Positions 10,433 to 22,084 of a stretch of DNA of 64,000 bases are shown one piece after another; position 1 is the stretch's first letter, and every line of letters begins with the position of its first letter. The translations under genes were made by a program, and so were the position numbers. The stretch lies in assembly GCA_026225945.1 (NCBI GenBank), contig JAMJFZ010003581.1, forward strand, positions 9,850,001 to 9,914,000. The letters are read 5' to 3'. A model generated the notes under the pieces. It was not told the DNA's origin. It did not search any database and worked only from the letters and a program-made list of their open reading frames with translations. Source of the stretch: Cricetomys ansorgei (lineage: Eukaryota; Chordata; Mammalia; Rodentia; Nesomyidae).

Positions 10433-11575
10433 TGGGCAGAGGACTCAGTTAACCGTGCCTCTCTATTCACGGGGATGCCTCCGTCCTCTCTCGCCTGCCA
10501 CAACTGTTCTGTCAGCAAATCCTTCAAGCCACCAGACCGGGTCCCCTCCTCACTCCTCCCCGCTGCCGTCTCTCAGGTCCAAGCAGTCCTCCTCATTCAA
10601 GAGGGAGCAGTGATAGACTGCTCAGGCAGGTGGCCAGCGGCAAGGAAGGCAGGAAGGCTCTCCTGTACCGGCAGGTGGGGTCGCAGCTTTCCTGCCCTAG
10701 CACACCACTGGAGCACTTGCCCGTGAACTGAAGGTGCCACGCACTCTGCTCCCTCATCCAGCCAAGTGCACCGGGCCACGGACCGCCCTTCGGCTCATTG
10801 CAGCCTCCCTGGTCGGGTCTGAGACGAGCTTGTCTTCGAACTTGTGCGTATGTGGATTTCTACCTGAAGAGCCAGGGGCCGCTCCTGAGGGTGCATGTGA
10901 CTGGGAGGGCTCATGGCCTGCAGGCATTGGTGATGTGAGGCCTGGGACGTGGCAGACACCCGTAATCCCACACTCAGGGGCTAACTGGAAACAAACAAAC
11001 AAACAAAACTGGACTCCAGTTAGACGAGAAAGATAAAGACACCTGCCGGTTATCAATGAATATTTCAAGGGGCGGCAGGATAAACAGCCATGCTGCATCA
11101 GACTGGTGCACAAAGGAAATACCCTCAAGAGCCACTGCGGAGAGCAACGGGAACAAGGTTGCCTACTTTGGTCCTGGGAGCCCAGTGTGGTGGGGGCTGT
11201 AGAGCTCTAGGCAGCCCAAAGCTGGGCTTCTTGGCTCCCCTGTTACCTTCTTAGGCACCAGCTCATTCCGAAGGCATCAGGTCCGCCTGTTAGAAGCTGC
11301 ATTTTTTGTTTTCCTCACGGAGAACCTTGCAAGTAGCTGCCCCTTGCCTCAGAGGGAGAGGCCAACAGGACTCCATCCCATGGCATCTCTGTGACTTCCT
11401 GCCCGCTCTTCTGCTGCAAAGACTGCGCTTCCTGGTCCTGCAGCCTCTCCCTGGCACTGCTTCCAGGATATGGCACAGCCTTTCCCCATGCCGAAATGCT
11501 CCCCTGGGGTAACCACACTGCCTGTCCCTCATCGTCTGGTCTCCCTGGGACTGCCTCTGCCAATATAAAATGAAA
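10433..11575. other. Unique non-coding DNA
   Basis: No gene is recognised. A short (AAAC)n run sits near 10988-11007 and may be the tail of an unrecognisable B1 remnant ('acccgtaatcccacactcag'). Confidence 0.4.
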
Positions 11576-11579
11576 TTGC

Positions 11580-11820
11580 CAGGGCTGGACAGATGGTGCC
11601 TCTGTAGCTAAGAGCACTGTCTGCTGGTGAAGAGGACCCGAGTTCAGGTCCCACCACACACAGGGCAGCTCCCAGCGGCTGTTAACTCCAGTTCCAAGGG
11701 ATTACACGCCCTCCTCTGGCCTCTGCGGGCACTGCATGAACGTGGTGCACAGACACACATACATGCAGAAGAAACACCCACGCACACAAAATAAAAACAA
11801 ATTTTAATAAAATAAGATCG
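11580..11820 (+). mobile_element. B2/B3-family SINE
   Basis: A tRNA-like head ('agggctggacagatggtgcc', 'agctaagagcactgtctgct') leads to 'gaggacccgagttcagg', 'ctggcctctgcgggcact' and an A-rich tail with AATAAA. It is near full length. Confidence 0.85.
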
Positions 11821-13077
11821 CCACTCACCCTCCTCACCCCAGCTCCGTCGACCTACTCTGTGCTCTCCTTTCCCACGGCTCTCTTCAGTTTCAAACACAC
11901 CATAAAACATTCTTATTCTTGGGTTAGTTTTTGTCACTCTGCTTCAAAAGGAGATGAAGTTCAAAAACTCAGGATATTCGTTTTGTCAGGGTATACACCA
12001 GGAGTCAGGGTTTGTGGAGTAATGTGTGTGGCCTTTATCCGGACCCACTCTCCAGCGGGTGGAGCTACATCTTCCCTCAATCAGAAATTGTCCTGTGCTG
12101 CTCTCAAGAGGGGAGCTTTCACGATTGGATTCCCTTGACATCAGCAGTGTCCCCTTGGCCTTAGTCTGAACCAAAGACTTTGCAAATGACAGTAGAGAGG
12201 AGGGTGCAGGGAGGAAAGGATCCTTGGGCCAGACTGTGGTCCTACCATGACATCCAGGTCCCTGCCTTCTTCTTGATCCATCTGTCCATGGGCTAATTCA
12301 CAAGTCACTTGCCTGAAGTCACTTGAGTTCAAACCTCATGGCTTTCTCCAGCTTCGTCCTTGCCAGGCACTGGCACCAAACGCATCCAGGGCCAAAGGTG
12401 AGACATGAAGAGAATGTGGAAACACCCTTCCTGGGTGTTAGAGTATGTATACTGGGGGGCAGGGTCACATGACTGGCCTGAAACACCTGCTGCCATTATG
12501 CTGCCACCAGGAATGAGCGTAGATATGCTCAGACGAGCCCGCTCCTGAGACAGAGTCCCTATGCCACGTCACCTTGTCTGGAAGGTCCTGGCTACTGTTT
12601 AAGATGCCCACATGGTCTCCCTTGCCGCTCTCTGGGGGCTTCTGGAAGGACCCAGATGGCCACTTCTGCCTTTGAACTGACCTGGTGCCATACTGTTGAA
12701 CCTTGCCCAACTGTGAAGGACAGCTAATAATCCCTACCCAGAAGGCCATGGGAAGGCCAGAGGTGCAAACGTGAGCGTCTTGGGTCTCCGATTCTTCTCG
12801 AACTCAGCTTGCTTGGTCCTCACTGAACACTGGAGCCGGTCCCTCTGATTTGGGTTCATCAGTCTCACCCTGCCTGTGCCAGATCAGGAACAGGGAAAGC
12901 CTTGAAGACTAGAAGTCCCCCACAGGGCCTTGAACTCTCTGGGTGGGTGGGGTCCACGCAGAACGGGTGCTTCTCATTGCCCTTACTTAAGCTGGGTGGC
13001 ACGTTTGTCCCCAAACTTGACTTACCCCATCCTGCTAATGGGTGTTCCGAGTCTTTCACCCCCCTCATTCTAAAAGG
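11821..13077. other. Unique non-coding DNA
   Basis: No gene or confident repeat is recognised over about 1.25 kb. Open frames are short on all strands. Confidence 0.45.
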
Positions 13078-13450
13078 GAAATTACTTGCTTAATTTAATT
13101 TTTGTTTAATATTCCTGTTAAAAAATGAGGTTCAATTAAGATACCCAGAAAAAAACATAATGTTCATTTAACTCTAGACTGGAATTTGAGTTGAGTTCCA
13201 CAAATGCAATTTTTTTTCTCTTTTCCGCTTTTTGTTTTTTTAAACTTAAATCCAGCTAAGTGAATTACTGATCTTCATTAGCTGCTTTAATTACAGGTTC
13301 TTAATGGAAATATTATTGGAATTAAACTCCAATGTATTAGCCAAGGAAAAGCTTTATGTGTCACTAAAATAACCAAATTTCAACACTTTGCCGATACTGT
13401 CGATTGGAAAGGCACCTGGAAAATGAGTCCCTTAATTGTGACGGAGTGAC
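13078..13450. other. Candidate conserved non-coding element (AT-rich, TAAT cores)
   Basis: This is a clearly AT-rich, non-repetitive island within GC-richer flanks. It contains several TAAT/ATTA cores ('gcttaatttaatttttgttt', 'gctttaattacaggttct', 'ggaattaaactcc'). It resembles no transposon and has the texture of a deeply conserved enhancer. Confidence 0.4.
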
Positions 13451-14077
13451 AGGCTTGCTGCAGAGGAGAGAGCTAGTGTCCCAGCTTGCAGTGGACAGAC
13501 ACAGCCCTGCTGTGACGAAGACCCCAGATAGGTAAACTGGTTCCCCTCACACATGTGCAGTCTTCCGCACCGAAGCCCGCACCACCAGGATGAGCAACTC
13601 TGCCGATGCCTTTGCCAGCCCTGAAGGCACAGGGATACAAACACACAACCAAACATACACACGTTGAAGTTCTGCGTAGAAATTCAGAGACCCTCATGCA
13701 TGTGTTCATCAAACTCCCTACACTGCCTTACCCTGAACGTGAATTGACACCCCACTTAACAAGATCATGGCTTTGATGGAGGCGAGAGGATCAGTTCCAG
13801 AAGGGTCCTCGGTGTTATGGAATGTCCACCTCCGGACTGACTGATGGTGGTGGGAGAGCATGAGGGTACACTCATTTGATTTCCTACCTCACTCCGCCAG
13901 CCTTTCTGCAATGGGGCCTCTTAAACTCCAGGAGTCATTAGGGGAGCGAGGATGGTACTTTGGGGTGAGAGAGCTGAGGGCCAACCTGAGCGCTGTGTGC
14001 ACTAAGCCCCAAGGGCTAAGCCCACTTGACTCAAATGACAGAAATGCAGGTCAGCTTGTTCCCACCCATCCCTTGTG

Positions 14078-14080
<3 letters not shown>
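13451..14080. other. Unique non-coding DNA
   Basis: No gene or repeat is recognised. Confidence 0.4.
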
Positions 14081-14081
<1 letters not shown>

Positions 14082-14125
<44 letters not shown>

Positions 14126-14131
14126 GTGTGT
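14082..14131. repeat. (TG)n microsatellite
   Basis: A TG array of about 25 units with one CG interruption. Confidence 0.95.
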
Positions 14132-14442
14132 TGCAGGGGAGGGGAGAGCTGTCCTTTCAAACTGAGCTGTAAGTATGACTTACGTCTACCTTCTTTGATG
14201 AGTTCATTCATAGCCCACGTGTCACTAAGCTGTCAGCACTGTCCAGTCATGACTTCACCTAGCTGGGGCATCTTCCTGAAAGTCACTGGGTATCAGAGAT
14301 ACAGCAAAACTCCAAAAGACCTGAGCCAGCATCCCCACCCATCAACCTGTATCTCTATCTGCATCCCAGGCTTACTTAAAGGAATACATCCCGCTCGGCC
14401 ACCCCTCTCCCTCCAAGGCTTTCCCCCATCTTGTTCCTTTAA

Positions 14443-14668
14443 TTTTTTTAAAGATTTATTTTTGACTTTTGACTATGTGCATGTCTACATGTGAACGCAG
14501 GTAAACGTACAGGGTATGTGCATGTGAGTGCGGGTGCCTGTGGACGCCGGAGGCATTGGCTCTCTTTGAGCTGGAGTTACCTGTGTGGGTTCCGTGAACT
14601 GACCTCGGGTCCTCCGCAAGAACGGTATTGCTCCTAACCGCTGAGACTTCTCCCGTGGTCCCCTTTTT
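14443..14668 (-). mobile_element. B2-family SINE, reversed
   Basis: A T-rich start with 'aaagatttatttttgac' (complemented tail) leads through 'gagctggagttacctgtg' to a decayed tRNA-like head 'ctcctaaccgctgagacttc'. Confidence 0.85.
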
Positions 14669-15620
14669 TAGAGTCGACTGGCCCCATTCTCTCATCTTTA
14701 GCCTAACTACCAATGTCTTGATCTGGTCTCTCATCACAGCTTGGATGAAGTCTAACAGTCTGCTCAGCATCCTCCTCCTACTCAGTCTCAGCCAGTGAAA
14801 ATCACCTTTGTGTCCAGATGCTTCTGAAAGTGAGCCAGGCTGGACTCTGCCGAAAGACTTCTGGTCCTTCTAAGGGACTGAGCCCAAACCCTTCAGCCAG
14901 TGATGCAGGCTCCTTAGCTTCTGCCCTGCTTGCTACATCAAACTCATTGTAACTAGAACGTCAGAGTCCCTGATGCCCAGCTCCACAAACGCCATGGGCA
15001 GAGAGTGGGAAGTGAATCTTTATGCCTTATTCAGGGAACCAGAAATCTGGGGTTTAGAGGGACAGCATCCCAGAATATCTTCCTGTCTCATCTCCTGACA
15101 GTCCATTTAACAGTGAGTCTGAACCAAGGCAGTTAATCATTCCATAGTCTTGTTCCTCTGGTGGGGTGGTCAGCCTGACATTCATGGTGCTGGTACTTCT
15201 CTGCTTTTGGTGTCTGACACTTCCCCACCAGCATTGTATCCTCCCAAGACCACTGCATCTTGCCTTCCTCCAGAGGAAGGTTATAGCCAGGTTAAAGATG
15301 AACTCAGCACAAAGAAACCATCAGCAGTGTGTAAATGCCTACTTACAGTATGTGCATTTAGGTTCCGTTCTACATCACGAAGTGCTACTGTGTTCTTAAC
15401 AATGAGAATATAAAAGTCCCTTCTGTCTGTCCTGGCCCCAAATATCATTTCCTACCACCACTTATCCCTGAACTTTTGTTCTAACACACGGACCCTGCTG
15501 TAATTTCAAATACAAACTTTCTTGTCCCATCTCTGTGACCTTCCATGCCCTCTATCGGCATGTCCTTTCCTCCTGGGCTAATGTCCCATCATCGTGAGAG
15601 TCCACACTGTCTATATCTTC
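14669..15620. other. Unique non-coding DNA
   Basis: No gene or repeat is recognised over about 950 bp. Confidence 0.45.
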
Positions 15621-15624
15621 ACCG

Positions 15625-16049
15625 ACCGATGGCTACTCTTGGTTGCCAACGTGACTGCATCTGGAATTCACTAAAACTCAAGCAGCTGGGTACACCGATG
15701 AGGGATTAGTTCTTAATAAAATCATCTGAACCGGCAAGACATACTTTTAATCCGGATCTTTTGAGGCGGGAAGGGCCACCTTTAATGTGGGCCGCACCTT
15801 CTTCAGGCAGCCGATACAAAGGACGTGGAAGAAGGAAGGTTGCTTTCTTTGCCTGCTTGCTCTCACCATTCCGGCAAGTTCATTCCTTCACTGGCACTTC
15901 ACTAGTTCTTCGGGATGCCGGTGTTTACTGAAGACCAGCCAAGTTATCCAGCCTCCTGTACCCAGCAGCCATTGGATTCTTGGACTTTCTCTTGGTAGAC
16001 ACCTACTGTTGGACTAGCTGGACTACAGCCTGTGAGCACTCTCATAAAC

Positions 16050-16051
<2 letters not shown>
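15625..16051 (+). mobile_element. Rodent interspersed repeat, 'catctggaattcactaaaac' subtype
   Basis: The block order matches a common rodent repeat related in layout to the 'tcaacttg' family: 'tgcatctggaattcactaaa', 'aaagggccacctttaatgtg'-like blocks, 'ggattcttggactttctctt' and 'gttggactagctggactaca'. A TG microsatellite has grown at its 3' end. I cannot give the formal family name. Confidence 0.7.

Positions 16052-16086
<35 letters not shown>
16052..16086. repeat. (TG)n microsatellite
   Basis: Pure TG, about 17 units, at the 3' end of the preceding repeat. Confidence 0.95.
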
Positions 16087-16088
<2 letters not shown>

Positions 16089-17119
16089 TTTATGTTGGCT
16101 TTATTGTCTCTCAACTCTGGAAAACCCTTCCCAAAGGAGACAGCTTCTTGCAATCATTTCCAGCACTTTCTGTTTGGCACACGTTCATTAATTCAAATTG
16201 AACCGAAGGCCTTGGATCAGCAAGTCACAGGCTCTCCGATAATAAAGTCAAGGGCAGGATTACAGGAGACCCTTCTGCCTCTGCTTGAAGATGGCTCAGG
16301 CTTTGCAGAGTGGGTCCTGAGAAACTGAACTGTTACTGTGCTCTTGATTCCCTGGGCCTTGTGACCTCAGGTGAGACCTACAGCTCTGTGCAGAAGACAG
16401 ATAGTTTAGTACAGATTAAAATGAGACAGTCGTTTTAAGGGTGAGCCTGGACCACAGAGAGGAGAACACTCTCGTGGGGAGAGAGGGGATAATGACTGCT
16501 CATTATGGAGGGTGGCACTTTCAGCAGACCATTGAGCCAGCCTGGATTTTAGGTGGGCTTTGTACTAGTTCCTTAAATTTGTGCAATAGACAGCTTCCTG
16601 AGGTGATGCTTGGATTAACTCTTCAGTTAAGGGGGAGGGTGTGATAATATGTCTTTGTTCTTCATGAGAAAGCCTAGTTATAATAGCAAACTTATGGACT
16701 TTTAAGCAGTTCAAAATGCCAAGTCTCCACCCAGGGCTGAAGATCCACTCAGATCCTCCAGTTGTTCTGGAGGATCTCTAGGGTTCTTCCATTGCAGATT
16801 TCAGTTTTGTAGTCTGAGTATGAGATGGGTAGGGGCCATTTTAAGGACCCCAAGCCTGCTCATTACCGACTGACTACCCAGTAGGACCTCACCTTCTACT
16901 ATCAGCCCCCATGGAACAGTTTAGGGCTTGGGGGACAGCAGCCCACATAAGTTTGGAAACCACAGTGAGGTTCTCCCACCAGAGTCAGGTGCTCTATCTG
17001 TGTGGCAATGCTGTCTTCCAGGTCCCCTCCTGGTGCATATCTTCAAGACTGAAGGAGTCCTCAAAGTCAGTAGGAATCCGTAGGCCTGGCTTAACATTTT
17101 CTCCAAAGCCTTGTGGTAG
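16087..17119. other. Unique non-coding DNA with one perfect hairpin
   Basis: No gene is recognised. A perfect 11-bp inverted repeat with a 5-nt loop lies at 16751-16777. Confidence 0.45.
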
Positions 17120-17205
17120 TGGCAGTTCCCTGAGCCTCGGAGCTAGGTGGTTATCATTCTCCCTTGTGGGGATTAAATGAGATAAGGGAAGTCAAGCCCA
17201 TAGCC
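17120..17205 (+). mobile_element. MIR SINE fragment
   Basis: 'ccctgagcctcggagctagg' followed by 'ggggattaaatgagataagg' matches the central and 3' part of MIR. Confidence 0.6.
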
Positions 17206-17228
17206 CTGGGCTTGCCATCTTCTGCATG

Positions 17229-17635
17229 TGTGGATTGGAGACTGTTGTGGATGCTAAGTTTAAATCTCATGCCTCTCCCTAGAAACCTCTGGTGACCCAG
17301 AGCTATCCCACAATAGTCCCCTTCCTCTGTTGTAGCTGTTCTCTGGAGTGGCAGCTCATCAGGAAAGACAGGGGGCTTTCATAGGTGCAAACCCTACCAG
17401 ACCTCAGCAGAGGGAACCACCATCATGGCCAGTGCCATACTCAACAGTGGAACCCCAAGCCTCTGAGCTCAGGTGTTTTTATTGATTCAGAACTCCTCAG
17501 GTGCAGATCATAAGCAATCCCCCTCAGAAATCCAACACCTGCAGACAATACAAAATGCCAAGACCTAGGCAGACCCTCACTCAACAGTGCACAAAACAAT
17601 ATTTTAAAAACAACTAAAATTAGATGTCTACAACA
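17229..17635 (-). repeat. 3' LTR of the minus-strand element
   Basis: The minus strand begins TGTTGTAGAC and carries an AATAAA signal within 'ctgaatcaataaaaacacc' (complement of about 17477-17495). It aligns with the right LTR over the blocks 'gagctcaggtgtttttattg' and 'aatgccaagacctagg'. It is about 50 bp longer than its partner because of indels near its outer end. Confidence 0.8.
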
Positions 17636-19045
17636 ATTCCCCTTTTCTGTATAAACCAATGAAAGTTTCTTTATCTCTACAACACAATTTAACACTACAC
17701 CAGCAAAACTATTTACAAGAGGAACAATCACAAGGATTGCTAATGCACAGGACCAAGTGAAACCAAGCATCTATCAAGCTTTTCACAATGCCTTTGGACA
17801 CTAGAAAAACATTATCAACATTCCAGTTATCTGGAATTCACTCACAGTCTTCTGGGCTCCTCCAAAGGGTCACTTCTCTGCAGCACATGCAGCTTGTCCT
17901 CCAGGTTCTGGCTGGCTCCGCTCCACTACTGCTGCTACTCTTGGTGGTCATTCCATGGTTCTGGCATCTTCAGAATACTGGGGTCCCTTGCTGAGAACTG
18001 AAACTGATACTGGGCTGCACTTTCACCAATAGCGTCTCCTGGGTTCCCTGGGCTTGCTTCATGGTGCCAAGTCTCAACATTTTTACAGGACCCCTTCAAT
18101 CTGGGTCTTCATTGTCTATGAAGTCTGCACCCTCACCAGTGGCCTTCCCTGGCCTCTCAAAATGCCAAGCTTCAGCAGCTCTCCATGACCCCCTCATGCC
18201 TTCAAAACCAGCACCACCTGGTTTTATAGCACCAAGCTCAGCTGCCAGCAGGAAATACTATCTTGGCCAATTCTGGAAAAACAGTCTCTATGTTCTGAGT
18301 CTTAGAAAACACTTTGCAGATTTTAAGATAGAGTCTTGTTTGCTGGAAAAATAACTGGTCACTTTGTAGTAAGGGTCCCCTTGTGGGTAGAGTTCTCATT
18401 GCCATCACCAGTATCTGGATTGCTTGTCTTTCTCATAGGTTTGCAGAAACAAACAAACAAACAGCAACAACAGCAAAAAACTGGTCAGTTTAACTAAGTG
18501 GCTTTTTGGCTCCAAGCTATGGCCGCCACAACAGCAGGGAGTCCTGGGCCAGTGGGAAGACTCACCGGTTGAAACTTTCCGGTGGTTTGGCATTTTGTTT
18601 CTCACCACTGATATGGGGAAACATATATCCTTCTTCATAGACCTCAAACACAACATCTTGAGCTTCATATATATACAACACAGCTATCAGAAACCTCAGT
18701 TTGTGAAACAGTACACTACCATCAGAGGCAGGAGGGAGCATCAGCTCCTTCTAGCTACCAGCAGGAAAAGCAGTTAGAATCTTGCTTTTTCCTTGCTCCC
18801 AGATGAATTATGTTTCTTCCATGAAAATGTCTGTCTCCAAAGTCTTCTGTGGCTCTCACTTTTGAGCCCTCTTTCTCATTTAATTTTCTCAATATTCTCT
18901 TCATAGAGGCTTATTTTCCTTTCTCTCCTCTTCCTTCAGGAGCCTTCAGTGAATACCTTAATCTCTATCCTCTGGTAGTTTCTCCGAGTATACTTGACAG
19001 GACTCTGTGAGGTCTGGAGTTTCTTTCTTGTTCTTCCTGTCTCCA
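17636..19045 (-). other. Non-coding interior of the LTR element
   Basis: About 1.4 kb with only short unrelated open frames on both strands. No reverse transcriptase, protease, capsid or envelope motif is visible. It resembles the non-coding interiors of known non-autonomous rodent ERVs. I recall similar interiors in MYSERV-like families, but that assignment is uncertain. Confidence 0.6.
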
Positions 19046-19398
19046 TGTTGGATGAGCGTGACTTCAGGCCCCACGTTGCAGGTGACACTTGCAGTTGTTA
19101 GGCTGTTGCGTTGCTTACCAAAGAAGAAAGGTGGCCTTTCCTGGTGTAAATTCTTCCAGTCCTTATCAGAGGGAACCACCATGGCCAGTGCCATAGTCGA
19201 CAGTGGAACCCTGAGCCTCTGAGCTCAGGTGTTTTTATTGATTCAGAACTCCTCAGGTGCAGATCATAAGCAATCAAACACCCCCCACAGAAATCCAACA
19301 CCTCCAGACACTACAAAATGCCAAGACCTAGGTAGGCCCTCACCCAGCAGCGCACAAAACAATATTTTAAACACAACTTAAAATAGACTTCTACAACA
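19046..19398 (-). repeat. 5' LTR of the minus-strand element
   Basis: It shares with the left LTR the start TGTTGTAGA, the poly-A signal region, and the 'atggcactggccatggtgg' block, and ends ...CCAACA on the minus strand, next to TGG of the interior. Confidence 0.8.
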
Positions 19399-19405
19399 CT
19401 GCATG

Positions 19406-19964
19406 GACAGGAGTCTGGTCCCAAATACTCATTCTAGCCTGTACCACGCATCATTTAATGTAGTCCTCATCCCGCTGGGCACTAGCCCTGTCTGTTGGGT
19501 TGTCTCCCCTATGAGATTTTAAGCCACTAAAGGGCAAAGATCACCAAGTGAGTTCCAGAGAACTTGCAGGCACCTCCCCCAGCATGAAGCTTGGGGTAGG
19601 TGGGAGGAAGGCTACTTTATAGGAGACCAATGTCGGGAGCTTCCTGGAGGAGGCAAGGGATCATGACAGAAGAGGGAGTGTTAACCCCCTCTTCTACCCA
19701 TGCTCATCTGAGGGGTCACAGGGAGCTGCTCACAAGGTGAGCAGGCAGCTCCCCTCACTTTGTGTCTGGTAGTAAATGTTCTGCCACTACCCAAGGTCCA
19801 GGAGCCCAGGAGGCCAGCTGCTGGTTCCTGTAAAGAAGTTCTGTGAGCTCAGTAGACAGGGACCAAAGTCAGAGTAGGGTTTCTTTGGAGAAAACCAGAA
19901 CCTGGAGTAGGAGGTAGAGTAGGAGGTAGAGGGTTGCACCAACATTGCCCTGAGAACCTGTGTG
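19406..19964. other. Unique non-coding DNA
   Basis: No gene is recognised. A 12-bp direct repeat (gtaggaggtaga) occurs twice near 19908-19932. Confidence 0.4.
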
Positions 19965-20012
19965 CGTATGTGTGTGCATGTGCGTGTGCATGTGCATGTG
20001 TGTGTGTTTTGT
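19965..20012. repeat. Imperfect (TG)n tract
   Basis: TG steps with regular CA/CG interruptions (TGTGCATG units). Confidence 0.85.
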
Positions 20013-21350
20013 GTATGGTTGTCTTTGCCTCACTCCTCATGGCAGTGAGAGGAACACAGGTCTCCTGTCTCTTGAAACAGGTGTCCCTCGTCACTGACAG
20101 GGCTGCCCAAACCCAACCCAGAAGGAAACTTGAGACCCTTGAAGCCAGGGAGCTGGCACCGGGGTGACATAGGCATACTATGGTCATGTTGGCCTGAGCT
20201 TTCCCTGTCCTGGAATACAAGCTCAATGTGTTCTACTCCCTTGGGATATCAGCCCAGGAGTGCTCGCTACCAGCTAGAAACTCTCCTTCCTGGTACACAC
20301 TGAATCTCAGAATCCCAAGCCCAGCTCCCTAGCACACGCACGCCTGGAAGCTTAGGACTACTGCAGTTCCTGGGTGATGGTCAATGTGGCCCCCATCCTA
20401 CCCAGCCCATCCGAGCTGCCCTTGTCACCTGAAGCAGAAGAGCCTCCCACATACCTTAACCGACTCTGAAAAGTTAAGTCAGGTATCAACGTGAAGGCTT
20501 AATGAAAGGAGAGCTCCGCAGATTAATTATGCCCTCGTCTGCCAAGGCAGCGGCACACAGCCTGTGGCCCTGGGCTCCCCTGCACACTGCCTTGGCCCTT
20601 TTTCTTTTCTCACAGAAGGCAGGGGTGCACCTTCCCTGAACAGGGGTGCTTGGGGGCAGGGTTCCAGGAGGCATTCGGTTAATTGTGGTATTTTCAGGAA
20701 TAAATCTATAAGGGTAGCGCTAAAAAGATGTGCATAGTGTTCTGTGCCAGGCCCTTCCTGTTGGACTCCTTAAATGTTCTTACCTGCCAACCACTCACTC
20801 ACTGGTACGGTAGTCTGTCATTTGGGAGCTGAAGAGATTTAATGATACGCTCCTGCCTTCAAGTAGTCCTGTGACTATAGATGCGGACCCTATGATCACC
20901 ACCGCCACCGTCTTCCCACGCATGCCCAATGGCAGAGGCCCCACAGCGAGTACCTTCCACGTGACTGATTTCACATCGTCAGTGCTCCTCCGGAGCGTGT
21001 CCTCTTGTCCCTTGTTAAGTGAGGAAATGGAGGCTTCGCATTGTTCATGGCCACGTCTGAAAGTCAGCAAAATTGATACTGTTGAGATAGTTCAGTTTCT
21101 TGCCAAGGCTGAGAGCTTGACTTTGACCCCGGGTACCCACGTGGAGGAAGGAGAGTGTTGACCTCCACAGGTTGTCACCTGACCCCCACCCATGTGCCAC
21201 AGCACAAGGTAGGTATACGGTATAAAATAAGTAAGTAAATAAAATGCTTTGCGAAAGCCAGCAAAACTGGGCTCTGACCTCTGACTCCTCTGACTCCAAG
21301 CCGCTGGGCTAGCCTTTTGTAATGACACAGCACTGGTAAGGGAGACAGTC
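20013..21350. other. Mostly unique DNA with possible MIR remnants
   Basis: No gene is recognised. Sequence near 20735-20800 and 20995-21075 ('gttaagtgaggaaatggagg') looks like strongly decayed MIR complement. A TTAATTATG motif at about 20521-20530 lies in a non-repetitive block. Confidence 0.4.
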
Positions 21351-21400
21351 GGTCTCGGCTGAACACTGAGCACATGGTCTCGGCTGAACACTGAGCACAT
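21351..21400. repeat. Perfect 25-bp tandem duplication
   Basis: A 25-bp unit (21351-21375) is repeated without a mismatch at 21376-21400. The lack of divergence indicates a recent local duplication. Confidence 0.95.
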
Positions 21401-21724
21401 GTAGTTCTGTGCTGCAGAGAGCCTATGACAGAATAGAAAGATGGGAAGCTTGGGGTGGGCAGAAACTTCCTGTTTGGAGATGGGCTCTGGAAAATCTTAG
21501 GGGCGTGCTTCCTGCATCCTCGCCCTCTCTATGTCTCCATATCCCAGGGATTTACCTTCCTTCTAGGTTAGAAGCTGACCTGGCCAGTTCCCAGGGTCTG
21601 AGGCAGGAGGCTGTGCTCAGCACCAATTCCCTATTTCCATTCTCTTGGGGCTCCCATCACAATGACTGCTCAGTTCTGCCAGGACTGACAGACAGGCCTC
21701 CTCACCCTGCTCTGAGCTTCCAGA

Positions 21725-21785
21725 AGGTAAAGAGATCTGCCCAGGGTCATGCCACGGGCTGTGCGTGGGAACAGAGCTCCTGTGT
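21725..21785 (-). mobile_element. MIR fragment
   Basis: 'aaagagatctgcccagggtc' and 'gggaacagagctcc' resemble the complement of the MIR core. Confidence 0.45.
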
Positions 21786-22004
21786 CTGAGGGAAGAGGAA
21801 TTCTCCAGGGTCTGCCACATCGAGCGACTTTTCTCTCTGCAGACACTTCTGTGCGTCCCTCTTTCCGTACAGTGAGAGCACATGGCTGGCTGCTGGTAGC
21901 AAGACCCTGCCTGGAAGTTCCAGACAGCTGCCGTGGTCAGCAAAGTGACCCACTCCTGATGTAGAGAGCCACAGCTGATGGGAGGCGGAGGCCAGGCTAC
22001 TGCT

Positions 22005-22080
22005 GGGGTGAGAGGCCCAGAAAGGTCAAGAGACATGTTCAAAGTCACAGAGTAATTGAGCTGAAGCACAAACTCATATG
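22005..22080 (-). mobile_element. MIR fragment
   Basis: 'gaggcccagaaaggtcaaga' and 'ttcaaagtcacagagtaatt' match the complement of the MIR core. Confidence 0.7.
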
Positions 22081-22084
22081 GCAT

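Larger units (their letters stand above)
17229..19398 (-). mobile_element. Non-autonomous LTR retrotransposon with both LTRs
   Basis: Two related LTRs (17229-17635 and 19046-19398) flank a 1.4-kb interior. Both read TG...CA. The flanks 'ctgcatg' at 17222-17228 and 19399-19405 match, as expected of a target-site duplication. On the minus strand a polypurine tract ('agaaaaggggaat') directly precedes the left LTR, and the interior begins TGG just after the right LTR, where a primer-binding site should start. The layout and 6-7 bp flanks suggest a rodent class II (ERVK-like) element. The interior has no gag, pro, pol or env frame, so it was mobilised by another element's proteins. The LTRs differ by many substitutions and indels, so it is old. 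Confidence 0.85.

Noticed and set aside
10193..10726. 177-codon plus-strand open frame rich in Cys and Thr
   Set aside because: It is opened by the TG-rich tract, not by coding constraint.
17636..19045. Possible retroviral coding region between the LTRs
   Set aside because: Both strands have only short frames and no retroviral motif.
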